From Datura wrightii (lineage: Eukaryota > Streptophyta > Magnoliopsida > Solanales > Solanaceae), in the NCBI GenBank assembly GCA_035772735.1, contig JASDFA010000016.1, positions 150,114,501-150,178,500 on the forward strand: 64,000 nt of DNA, written 5' to 3'. The notes below the pieces were generated by a model that saw only the letters and a list, made by a program, of their open reading frames with translations, searched no databases and was not told the origin of the DNA. Shown piece after piece: positions 54,539-64,000 of the stretch. Every line of letters begins with the position of its first letter. The stretch's first letter is position 1. The position numbers and the translations under genes are program-made.

Positions 54539-55999
54539 TTGGGGTGGGTTGTGTCTCTCTTTTGTTGGTTATGTTTGGTCTTTTGTTGTCCTTGTCGGGA
54601 TGAATTTCTTATACTTTGGTTGTTTCTAATTCTAATTTTTGCTTAGTTGGTTGAATGCCCTTGTCGGGTTTGTGATGAATGAAAATGTTGCTTTTTGACT
54701 TGTTAATGCCATTGATGGGTCCATTTCAAATTTTCAAATTTTCCAATGACTCATGTCTTAATAATCATCTTTGTTTGTAGCAGTTAGCAAATAAACTCCA
54801 AGGGTTTTTTATACAATGGTTCTTTCCTAAGGAGCGATTTCCTTTTCTTTTCTTTTATTGTCGAATAGGGTGGCATTCCCCAATGATAGATTGATAAGTG
54901 ACTTTATTAAGGGAAAATGCCAAGTTTAGAGTATATTTGAGTCGGTTGTTGCATTGGCTTTTGATAGGTACCACCAATTTTTTTTAAATGACATTGAAAA
55001 TGGATTTTGAGGGAAAAGGGTCAATTGAATTTAAGGATTTAGCACCCTTTCGTGATGAGTTACATATTCCTTACTTAGGTTTTTGATTCACGTGCTATAT
55101 TGTCGAAAGTCATACTCTAGATGTGGTTGTGAAAGTTGTGTGAACTTCATGGAGTGTGATGCCTTGTGTGATGAGGCTTTTAGCTTAATTTTCATGCATG
55201 AATGGTTGTCTAAAACTTGTCCTAAGTGTGACTCAAGGTGAAATCTTAGATGTTGTTGCACTTAGAACATGATTTTAGGCCTTCTTTTGATAGCTACTTC
55301 ACCTATATAACCTCCTTGAACATCTATCTTTGCCAGAAAAATATTGAGCCTTTAAACCTTTTCCTTGAGAACCACATTACAAGACTATTACATTTTTGTA
55401 ATCCCTCTTTTGGCTCTCATCCTCCCTAGTGCTAGTTGTGAGAAGAAATGAAAAATGGGGCTGGATGCCCCAAAATTGTGGGAAAAGAAAAGGGAGAAAT
55501 GAAGCAAAAGCCTAAGTTTGGAGTTTTGCAAAAGATAATGGGAAAAATACGTGAAATCTAATGTGAGGTAGCCCCAAATTATGAGGAAATGAACACATTG
55601 ATTGGTTGAAAAAGAAGTGTTCAAATAATTGTTGAAAGATGTTACCTCTTTCTTAGGTGAGTCTAAAAAGTGGAAACCAAGGAGATATAAAGGTGGCTCT
55701 TGTTACAAAAAGTGAAAATGTTGATCAAGGAGAGATAAGGTTGGGGTGATCTCAAGAGAACATGGAGAATGCAAAAATATTCACAAAAAGGTATTAGGGA
55801 GGTTCTAGTGACTAGAACTAAAAAGTCATCCTACCTTTACCCCTAGCCTTCATTATGACCCCCAAGTCCTAATTGATTTTGAGTGTAGCAACTCTACGTT
55901 AGTAGCGAATTAAACAAATGGCAAGCCTATAGTTCAAGTTGTATGCATGACAATTTCTTTGTGAGAGTGAGCGTATTTGCCTTATTCTATAATCCCTTT
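54533..55999 (+). other. 3' non-coding tract of element F
   Basis: Starts with a decayed hairpin region (ACATTGGGGAAAATATAATT at about 54511) and TTAGTTGGGGTGGG (54537-54550), the counterpart of the post-ORF2 purine tract. Downstream, GGCAAGCCTATAG and GAGAGTGAGCG near 55920-55975 echo the blocks of A and C. No gene. Confidence 0.55.
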
Positions 56000-57310
56000 T
56001 GTCACGCCCCGCCTTGGAGGGCATGACAGGCACCTGGTGTCCTACTAGGACCTGGACTGCTGGACTAACTAAGCCTAAGCACTTCTAGTGCCAGGCTGGC
56101 TCTAATTCTGCATTCTTGAAAACAACGGGCTATATAACGGCTGTAAATACAGCCTCCGGTCTACTAGGCCTATAGCCACTTGTAGGAATACAACAGCCGA
56201 CCAGAACAACTGAGCATAAGGGAACCTATGCAGGCCGACAAGGCCACCATGCTGGCTAGTTATTACTGAAAAGTAGAATCAAGTGTTGAACTATTCTATG
56301 ACCGACAAGGTTACCAACTAACAACTGAACAAGGCCCCACACGGCCATCACATGCAAACTAAAACATACACACAACCCCACATGACCAGTACAACTAACC
56401 ACAGGGAATATACAATCCGCAAGCCTCTAAGAACAATAAGAGGGTCAGGATAGGGCCCGGCCTACCCATACTATACAAACAAAAGGGGAAGTAAACATTT
56501 AGCTATCAAGCTCCATATGACAGGAGCTGAAGTCTCTGTACGCTGGCTAGAACTATGAGGGATCTGCTCCTCATCTATGAGTACCTGCAGGCAAGTAATG
56601 CAGACCCCAAAACGGGCGTCAGTACCACTGGTACTAAGTATGCAAAGTAATAACTGAAAATAACTGAAAGTTAACAATAATACTGGTAGATACTGAAGTA
56701 ATAGGAGACGGGCTGAGACTAGCTGAAAAGAGCGTAACTTTACTGAAGAGAGTAAGAGTCATACCTGATAACATAGCGGTCTACTTTCTATCTATTAATA
56801 ACTAACACAACATAGCATACAAGAACCTTACCAGCCCCTATAAGCCGTAAGGTACCAATCAACACACAGTCTATATACCCCTACCCAGGTCATACCATCC
56901 ACCTAGTAACTAAGAGCATCCCGCCGGCCCCCTGAGTATGCAACTTGGGCCCGCTGGGCCCCTGACTATAGCTGGATCTGAGTCCGGAGGACTCCTGAAA
57001 TCTGAAATCTAAAATCTGAAATTTGTAATCTGAAAACTGTAATCTGCACCACGGGAGACAGGGGGTGTGGTATAGTGATGATCAGCCTGCTATAGGGAAT
57101 CTGCATCCCGTCGGCCACTCCATAGAGCGATGTATCCTCACCCTCTGGCAGGCGAGTCGACACATCTATTAACCCTGGGGAGGTCAAGGAAGCTCTAAGG
57201 GTGCCCAACACAGAACAATCATGTCTCCACTAATAGCAATAACCGCATGTAATATATATACAAAATCTGATAATAATATTTATATTCTGGTATTCTGTTC
57301 TGAATTTCAT

Positions 57311-57398
57311 ACTGAAATATACTGAATCTACTACTGAAATATGTTGAATCTGATACTGCAATATACTTAATCTAATACTGAGATATACTGAGTCTGAA
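57311..57398. repeat. 22-bp tandem repeat, about four units
   Basis: Units of the type ACTGAAATATACTGAATCTA with a few changes each, in the LTR of element G. Confidence 0.75.
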
Positions 57399-58084
57399 AT
57401 AATATTTCTGGAATATTTTGCTGGGAATTATACTGTTTTACTGAGTTTCATGTTGAACACTGTATAATAATTCTAACATGCTTAATGAACTCATACTGAA
57501 TATAATATACGGCTTCTAAAACATTCTACTAGAATTTGTACCATTTTGCTGTACTGGAACTACTAGCTTGCCGAAAGAAACTGGCTTTACATACCTCACC
57601 TGGCGACTTTCTGATTAACTAGCGCAGCTCAGCTAATGTTCAGCTATTTCTCCCAACTATATTCATATTCATGAAAGAATAGAATTAATTCTACCATTAT
57701 TTTGGAAAGAAACCATACTTATGGATATACCTACTACCTATTCTTCAACTAATCAAAGAACGACCGAAAACTCGTAATTTCTCGGAAGTCTAGAAGGGAG
57801 AAATACTCATTTCAATGTTGGGAGTATATTAGCACTAGTTGCGAGCAATTCCAGTTACCTTGGCTCGGTGAGACGACGATTCATCGGCCGAATTTCACGA
57901 AACTAACTCCGTAGGAATGCTCCCTGCAACTTTATACTTCGCTACCCGAAGTTAATTTTAGTTTGGACTACGTTTGACGGTGTAAACGGAAGGAAATTTA
58001 TGTTGAACCTTCGTCCCTCCCCTGTTTCTATTCGTTCTCTGGAAAAGAAGAATGAAAATGACCAAAAATAAACCGAGGTTGGGC

Positions 58085-58160
58085 TTTATATACTTGGACC
58101 TGAACCCCCTTTAAGTCGCATTTGTTGAATGCGATTTATAAGTCGCATTTGCCTTGCGAC
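58085..58160 (-). promoter_or_regulatory. U3 palindromes and TATA box of element G
   Basis: TCGCATT-TGTTG-AATGCGA (58116-58134) and GTCGCA...TGCGAC (58142-58160) lie just upstream, on the minus strand, of TATATAAAG (58093-58085). Confidence 0.6.
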
Positions 58161-58282
58161 TCTCCGACTTGGCGCTTGTTCGGTCTCTCCCCGGGCCCTT
58201 TTCTCACACGTATGGCATTCTAAAACTCTTAACCAACATGCGAATAAGCCAACTAAGTGTCAAGAACTTACGGGGTGTAACA

Positions 58283-58318
58283 TCCTTCCCCCCTTAAGAA
58301 CATTCGTCCTCGAATGTT
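58283..58318 (-). promoter_or_regulatory. Terminal hairpin and polypurine tract of element G
   Basis: Minus strand AACATTCG-AGGA-CGAATGTT (58318-58299), a perfect 8-bp stem, then CTTAAGGGGGGAAGGA against the LTR. Confidence 0.82.
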
Positions 58319-58559
58319 AACTTCTGTTTACAGAAATTTTAACTTGTTCTACTTATTCTAGAAAAATTTCGGCAGAGTTTCCCCTATAATATGGACTATT
58401 TCAAAAATCCAAAAACTCATAAAAGTCCAATACAGGTACTCCATATAATACTATAGCATTCATTTCATAATAAACTGAAGTTAACATCTCACTTATACAC
58501 ATGAATATAAAGCAACTCATAAAACAACAATATTAACATACCTCTAGCTGACTAAGTCT

Positions 58560-58875
58560 GAAATAAATAAGGGTATTTGGCTTTCATATCTTCTTCTGCT
58601 TCCCAAGTCATTTCCTCTCGGTTCCTGTTATGCCATAACACTTTGACAAAAGAAATATCTTTAGTTCTTAATCTGCGGATCTACTGGTCTAGTATGGCTA
58701 CTGGAACTTCTTCATAGGCCAACTCCTCTGTAACCTGGACATCTTGGACTGGGACAATTCTGGAGGGATCTCCTATGCACTTTCTCAACATTAATATATG
58801 GAAAACTAGGTGGACAGATTCTAACTCTGGAGGTAAGTCTAGCTCATATGCCACTTCGCCTATTCTTCGGCGAAT
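58560..58875 (-). pseudogene. Element G chromodomain segment, broken
   Basis: Minus-strand reading: VAYELDLPPELESVHLVFH, LRKCIGDPSRIVPV, EEVPVAILD then a stop, then RRLRTKDISFVKVLWHNRNR and EEMTWEAEEDMKAKYPYLF. The chromodomain itself is complete after the stop. Confidence 0.78.
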
Positions 58876-59298
58876 CTAATAAGGCCCAGCAAACATCGGG
58901 CTGAGCTTCCCTTTCTTGCCAAATCTCATTACACCCTTCATCGGCGAAACTTTCAGAAACACCCAATCACCCACATTAAATTCCAAGTTTCTGCGTCGCA
59001 CATCAGCATAAGATTTCTGGCGGCTCTGAGCAGTCAGTAAAAGTTCTCTGATAAGCTTTACTTTTTCCTCTGACTGATGAATGATATCTGGCCCAATCAA
59101 TGCTGATTCTCGTACCTCAAGCCAACCAACTGGAGATCTGCACTTTCGCCCATATAATGCCTCATAAGGCGCCATCTGAATGGCTAAATGGTAACTGTTA
59201 TTATAGGTGAACTCAATGAGTGGTAAATGTTCATCCCAGCTACCTCCGAAATCTAACACACATGCTCGCAACATATCCTCGAGCATTTGAATAATGCG
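58876..59298 (-). pseudogene. Element G integrase C-terminal part, open 136 codons
   Basis: Open from MLEDMLRACVLDFGGSWDEH through YEALYGRKCRSPVGWLEV and VGDWVFLKVSPMKGVMRFGK to the GPY motif (FAGPY), where a stop ends it at 58876. The stop just upstream, at about 59300, replaces the catalytic Glu codon. Confidence 0.82.
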
Positions 59299-59851
59299 TT
59301 ATGCCTGCCCATCTGTTTGAGGATGGAAAGTTGTGCTCAGGTTAACCTGCATCCCCAAGTCTCTCTGAAATGATTTCCAGAACTTAGCCATAAAGTGTGC
59401 CTCTCTATCGAAGATAATGGACACTGGAACCCCATGCAGCCTGACTATTTCTCTAATATACAGCTCAGCATAATCTTCAGCTGAAAAGGTAGTCCTTACT
59501 GGCAGGAAGTGAGCTGATTTTGTCAATCTGTCAACTATTACCCAGATCGAATTATATCTACGCCTGGTGCGAGGTAATCCGGCTACAAAGTCTATATCCA
59601 CTGCTTCCCATTTCCATAAAGGCACTGCTATATCCTGAGTCAGTCCGCCTGGTTTCTGATGTTCAACTTTTACGTGCTGGTAGTTGGGACACAGAGCTTC
59701 GAATTCTGCTATCCCCTTCTTCATTCGTAGCCACCAGTAGATTTCTTTTATATCGTGGTACATTTTCATCGAACCTAGGTGGAGAGAATAACGGGCATAA
59801 TGTACCTCGCCCATAATCTGCTAGTGAAGCCCTGCAACGTCTACAACACAA
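59299..59851 (-). pseudogene. Element G integrase zinc finger and core, catalytic Glu to stop
   Basis: 171-codon open piece 59814-59299: HYARYSLHLGSMKMYHDIKE, CPNYQHVK (second zinc Cys is Tyr, TGC to TAC), VDIDFVAGLPRTRRRYNSIW, VIVDRLTKSAHFL, IIFDREAHF and HPQTDGQA followed by TAA. In the family that codon is the catalytic Glu of QAER. The first two Asp residues are kept. Confidence 0.82.
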
Positions 59852-60199
59852 AGGCGATCTTTATATCGCAATACCCCATCCTTGGTTATCTGAATATCTG
59901 TCACCTCTCCTTGCTGAACTCTGTTTCTAAGCTGAACCAGGCTAGGATCTTCACACTGTCATTCCTTTACTTCCACGACTAAAGATGACACTACGGTGTT
60001 CTGGATTACCGCTCTGTTGTCCTCTATTTCTACTACACGAATAGCTAAACTGGCTAACTGATGCAATTCCTAGGCTAATTCCCGTTGCACAGGCTGTAAG
60101 TATGCCAAACTCCCCATAGACTTACGGCTAAGGGCACCTGCCACCACATTGGCCCTTCCTGGGTGATACAGAATATTCACATCATAGTCTTTCATCAAC

Positions 60200-60554
60200 T
60201 CTAACCAGCGATGCTGCCGCAAGTTCATTTCATGGTGAAGATATACTGTAGGCTCTTATGATCACTGAAAATATCCACGTGGACGCCATACAAGTAATGT
60301 CTCCATATCTTCAAGGTGTGAATCACTGCGGCCAATTCCAGGTCATGGGTAGGATAGTTCTTTTCATGTTTCCTCAGCTGTCTGGAAGCATAAGCAATTA
60401 CTTTACCATGTTGCATCAACACACATCCTAACCCAATACCCGAAGCGTCACAATAAACTGCATAACCTTATGTACCTTCTGGCAATGCTAACACTGGAGC
60501 TGATGTTAACCTGTCTTTCAATTCCTGGAAGCTCTGCTCACATGCTTCAGTCCA
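60200..60554 (-). pseudogene. Element G RNase H
   Basis: Reads ELKDRLTSAPVLALPEG, YCDASGIGLGCVLMQHGKV, YASRQLRKHEKNYPTHDLEL and GVHVDIFSDHKSLQYIF with one stop between the RT and this part. Catalytic acidic positions are kept. The connector down to 59851 is readable with stops. Confidence 0.78.
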
Positions 60555-61380
60555 CTAAAATTTTGCTGCCTTTTGCATCAGTTTAGTCAGAGATGCTTCT
60601 AAGGTGGAAAATCCTTCAACAAACCTCCTGTAGTACCCTGCTAATCCCAGGAAACTGCGTACCTCGGTCGGAGTGGTAGGTCCGGGCCATGTTTTTGCTG
60701 TTTCTATTTTCTGTATATCTACCTGTATACCAGCATCCAACACGTCTATTGAATTCAGACAGAATTCACATTTAGAGAACTTGGCATATAGCTGACGGTC
60801 TATGAGAATCTGGAGCACTATCCGCAAATGATCTTGGTGGTCTGCCTCTGAGTGAGAATACACCAGAATATCGTCAATAAATACTATCACGAACAGGTCC
60901 AGGTATGGTTTGAAAATATTGTTCATCAGGTCCATAAATACTGCTGCAGCATTCGTCAACCCAAAGGACATGACTAAGAATTCAAAATGGTTGTATCTGG
61001 TCCTGAAGGCAGTCTTTGGAATGTACCTTTCACGAACCCGAACCTGATGATATCCGGACCTTAAGTCAATTTTGGAGAAATATCTAGCTCCCTGTAACTG
61101 ATCAAACAAATCATCTATCCTAGGAAGCGGATACTTATTCTTGATCGTAACATTATTCAACTGTCGATAGTCTATACACATACGTTGGGAGCCGTTTCTT
61201 TCTCACAAATAGAACTAGCGCACCCCAAGGTGAAGTACTCGGCCTGATAAAGCCCTTATCTAATAAATCTTTCAACTGCTCCTTTAGTTCTCTGAGTTCA
61301 ACAGGAGCCATGCGATAAGGGGGAATTGATATGGGCTAGGTGCCTGGTAATAAATCAATTGCAAAGTCTATTTCCCTTTC
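60555..61380 (-). pseudogene. Element G reverse transcriptase, mostly open
   Basis: 208-codon open block 61181-60555: MCIDYRQLNNVTIKNKYPLP, FSKIDLRSGYHQVRVRERYI, VMSFGLTNAAAVFMDLMNNI, catalytic FIDDILVYSHSE, YAKFSKCEFC and RSFLGLAGYYRRF. A small deletion removes the FLGHVVS region (reads IDVLDAGIQVD). A shift separates it from the upstream VSTWGA-like start near 61190. RT polymerises cDNA from the tRNA primer. Confidence 0.84.
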
Positions 61381-62215
61381 TGGAGGAATACCAGGTAACT
61401 CATCTGGAAATACATTGGGAATTCATTCACCACTGGAATAGACTGGAGAGTCAGAGGATCTACTCGAACATCCTGAACTCTGACAATGTGGTAAATGCAC
61501 CCCTTGGCTATCAACTTTCTCGCCCGAAGATACGAAATAAACCTACCTTTGGCATAGTTGTACTGCCCTTCCACTCTCGTACTGCCTCCCCTGGAAAATG
61601 GAATCAGACCATCTTGGTCCAGCATTCTACATTGGCATAGCATGGATCTAACCAATCCATACCCATAATGGCGTCAAAATCAACCATTTCTAACTCTGCC
61701 AAATCTGTTGTGGTCTGACGGTTAGCAACCTCTACTGTACACCCTCGATACCCTTCTGGCTATAATAGAGTCACTGACGGGTGTAGATACTGAAAAGGGT
61801 TGCTGAAGCAATTCTGGTACAATACTGAACTTTCGAGCCACTAATGGGGTAACATAGGACAAGGTAGATCCTGTATCGATTAATACATAAGCAGGGTGAG
61901 AGCAAATAGTCATCATACCTGTCACAACATCTGGAGATACCTCTGAATCCTGTCTCCCTGGTAATGCATAGGTACGACTTGGGCCCACACCTGAACTAGA
62001 GGCCCCTAATCTGCCTTGGCCTCTGCTTGCTGAAACTGAGGGCCTGCGCCCTACCGAGGCTGCTAGAGCTCGCGACCCTGCTGATGCCCTATCCTGTCTA
62101 TCCCGGTCACCCTGACCCCTGGCTGGACAATCTCTCATCACATGACCCTCCTGTCTGCATATATAACACCCTATAGAGCCATATCTACAAGCTCCAGAGT
62201 GGCGTCGGCTACAAA
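61381..62215 (-). pseudogene. Element G zinc knuckle and protease
   Basis: The knuckle CYICRQEGHVMRDC at about 62167-62126 is a proper CX2CX4HX4C. The linker carries GASSSGVGPSRTYALPGRQD. The active site is VLIDTGSTLSYVTPLV with the usual DTG. The domain goes on to EMVDFDAIMGMDWLDPCYAN after a small shift near 61740, then frames break near 61640. Confidence 0.82.
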
Positions 62216-63310
62216 TAGGGCAAAGTGGTGGTGTATACCTGCTCTGTTCTTCCCTCCTCTGCTGGGGTGAATCTACTATTCGAGAACCTCCACCGGAATC
62301 TGACTATCCTCGGCGACTGAATCTACCCCTCTGCTGCTGTGATGGAGGCGGGGGTCTAGGTGGCCTATCTGACAACCGTGGCCTAGGCCCTCTCCAAATC
62401 TCCCCCTGTAACTCATCTGACCTGTCCCTGAGGCGCTATTCCTGAATTTTTCGTCTGCTATCCTATTGCCGTTATCTGAGGCCCTCAACAGTCTGAGCAA
62501 AAGCCTGCACTCGAGCAATATCCATATCTTCCCGCAAAGTAGCTGTCATACAGGCCTCAATATACTCTAGGTTTATCCCCATAATAAACCGGTGGACTCT
62601 GGATGGCATGGTGTCTACAAAGGCCGGAGCATAGTGGGCCAAAGAATCAAACTGCAGGGCGTATTCTCGAACACTCATCGCCCCCTGCTCCAAGTGTAAA
62701 AACTGGTCCATCCGGGCCTATCGGATCTCTCATGGTAGGTAATGGTCCAAGAAAGCCTCTGAAAAGCTGGACCAGGTCAGAGAGGCAACATCTCTCCCTC
62801 GAGACCTTTCCCAACTCTCATACCACAACACAGTAATATACCGTAGTCGAAATACCGCCAATTCGACCGACTCTGTAGATGTAACATGCATTACCCAAAA
62901 AATCCTATGCATTTGATCCAGGAAGTCCTGGGGTTCCTCTGTTCGATCTGTCCCGGTAAACTGTGGGGGACCTAGTGCCAGGAATTCTCAGACCCTCGAA
63001 CTACAAGGCCCACCTGATGATTCTGCCGTTGTAGGTGGCATTGACTGGCGTTGAGTAGCCATCATTTGCACTAACATAACTACTGCACTCCTGACCTCCT
63101 GGTCAGATGGTGTAGGTATACAAACTTTTGGAGGTGGTGTCGTCCCGAGTGGCTCCTGATAGGGTGGAGACTGCTGAGAAGGTCGGGACGATGCCTCTAT
63201 ATCGCCCTCAGATCGGGCTGATTCTAAATGAGGCTGAGGCATCTGTTGGTGCCCTCTCCTGCTGCTATGTCCAATCTTCTGTCTGTGATAGGATGTCGCT
63301 GATCTGACAT
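62216..63310 (-). pseudogene. Element G gag, broken
   Basis: Blocks in order: N-terminal piece 63242-62988, capsid core around FTGTDRTEEPQDFLDQM-like sequence near 62930, then VELAVFRLRYITVLWYESWE (62880-62821), SFSEAFLDHYLP, and FLHLEQGAMSVREYALQFDS (62703-62644). Stops separate the blocks. Collinear with the gag of B. Confidence 0.76.
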
Positions 63311-63508
63311 TTTATTTGTAACCAAAGAGTATAATAAGCTTTAGGGACTCAACCCTATACTGTACTACTCTATGGCACGACTAAATATGAAGAAAGAGTA
63401 ACCACCCTATCATGCCTTGCAGCCTTCTGCCTATGGTATGTGGTGCACAACACACCCATAGACAAGACTCTACTTAGCACGGCTTGCAGACTCTCTGGGA
63501 TACGACCT

Positions 63509-63520
63509 GCTCTGATACCA
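63509..63520 (-). promoter_or_regulatory. Primer binding site of element G (initiator Met tRNA)
   Basis: Minus strand TGGTATCAGAGC, a perfect match to the initiator tRNA-Met complement, four bases inside the LTR. Confidence 0.92.
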
Positions 63521-63524
63521 AGTT

Positions 63525-64000
63525 TGTTAGGCCCCACCTTAGGAGGCATGACTGGCACCTGGTGCCCTACTAGAACCTGGACTGCTGGACTAACTGAGCC
63601 TAAGCACTTCTGGTGCCAGGCTGGCTCTAATTCTGGATTCATGAAAAAAACGGGTTATATAACGGCTGTAAATACAGCCTTCGGCTGACTAGGCCTATAT
63701 CCACCTGTAGGAATATAACAGCCAACCAGAACAACTGAGCATAAGGGAACCTATGCGGGCCGACAAGGCCACCATGCTGGCTAGTTATTACTGAAAAGTA
63801 GAATCAAGTGTTGAACTGATCTGTGACCGACGAGGATACTAACTAACAACTGAACAAGGCCCCACACGGCCATCACATGCAAACTAAAACATACACAAGG
63901 CCCCACATGACCGGTACAACTAACCACAGGGAATATACAATCCGCAAGCCTCTAAGAATAATAAGAGGGTCGGGACAGGGCCCTGGCCTACCCATACTGT
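63525..64000 (-). repeat. 5' LTR of element G, partial
   Basis: Starts TGTTAGGCCCC and follows 56000 onward with modest differences until the window ends. Confidence 0.9.

Larger units (their letters stand above)
49785..55999 (+). mobile_element. Element F: Athila-like gag-pro plus ORF2, both ends missing
   Basis: The 5' side starts inside gag because the D LTR interrupts it. Then come gag C-terminus and protease, a linker with repeated CACCTGC/GCAGGTG words, TATA, donor-like site, ORF2 and a 3' tract. The 3' side is cut by element G at 56000 before any LTR. Same plan as A, C and D, but diverged from them. Confidence 0.8.
56000..58282 (-). repeat. 3' LTR of element G
   Basis: Begins TGTCACGCCCCG and ends GGGTGTAACA, a proper TG...CA pair. 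The first part matches 63525-64000. It has a 22-bp tandem repeat at 57311-57398 and a palindrome pair upstream of a TATA box at 58085-58160. Confidence 0.92.
56000..64000 (-). mobile_element. Element G: Tekay-like chromovirus, right end outside window
   Basis: Left LTR 56000-58282, then on the minus strand polypurine tract, chromodomain, integrase, RNase H, RT, protease, gag, primer site, and the start of the right LTR at 63525. Related to B in gene wording, but with a different, 2.28-kb LTR. Better preserved than B, yet its integrase has a stop at the catalytic Glu and a lost zinc Cys. It lies in the 3' tract of element F. Confidence 0.9.

Noticed and set aside
1..64000. tRNA, rRNA and small-RNA genes
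   Set aside because: Only short tRNA-complementary primer sites were found (initiator Met and Asp); no cloverleaf or rRNA sequence was recognised by eye.

Overview
This is plant repeat DNA with no recognisable host gene. Every coding trace belongs to Ty3/gypsy-type LTR retrotransposons nested in one another. Two lineages are present. Tekay-like chromoviruses have a full gag-PR-RT-RH-IN-chromodomain order and an initiator-Met-tRNA primer site. Athila-like elements have gag-pro and a tRNA-Asp primer site but no reverse transcriptase or integrase; most carry instead a second ORF of the 'putative plant transposon protein' (Transposase_32) type. Codon wording of the pol genes and the style of the LTRs suggest an asterid eudicot, most likely Solanaceae; this is from memory of family resemblance, not a search.

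Layout. 1-5333: 3' half of element A (+), Athila-like. 5334-5953 and 16739-34790: an old Tekay-like element (+) forming the backbone, whose 5' LTR was entered by A and by element B, a second Tekay-like element (-), 5954-16738, TSD GTTTT. Its protease gene was entered by element C (-), 19833-29798, TSD TAAGG. Its reverse transcriptase was entered by a solo LTR of family A (-), 30395-31799, TSD CCCCT. 34791-49784: element D (-), Athila-like, 3'-truncated. Element E (-), 36973-44700, TSD CATGC, gag-pro only, sits inside a predicted intron of D. 49785-55999: element F (+), Athila-like, broken at both ends. 56000-64000: element G (-), Tekay-like, running off the window.

How the parts work together. 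The Athila-like elements look like parasites of an autonomous relative: they make a capsid/protease protein and an acidic second protein, and must borrow RT and integrase. C has LTRs about 99% identical, so it moved recently despite lacking pol. Tekay elements B, G and the backbone are all dead by stops, frameshifts and lost catalytic residues.

Most interesting signals. (1) A hairpin with an RGGA loop and a stem that changes sequence but keeps its pairing, followed by a purine tract, occurs twice in the Athila-like elements (after ORF2 and at the LTR) and once in Tekay elements. (2) ORF2 appears to be a self-contained transcription unit, with palindrome-rich promoter, TATA, leader and a 0.6-0.8 kb 5'-UTR intron, in four diverged elements. 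(3) Matching donor and acceptor sites suggest a spliced gag-pro mRNA that lacks the primer site.
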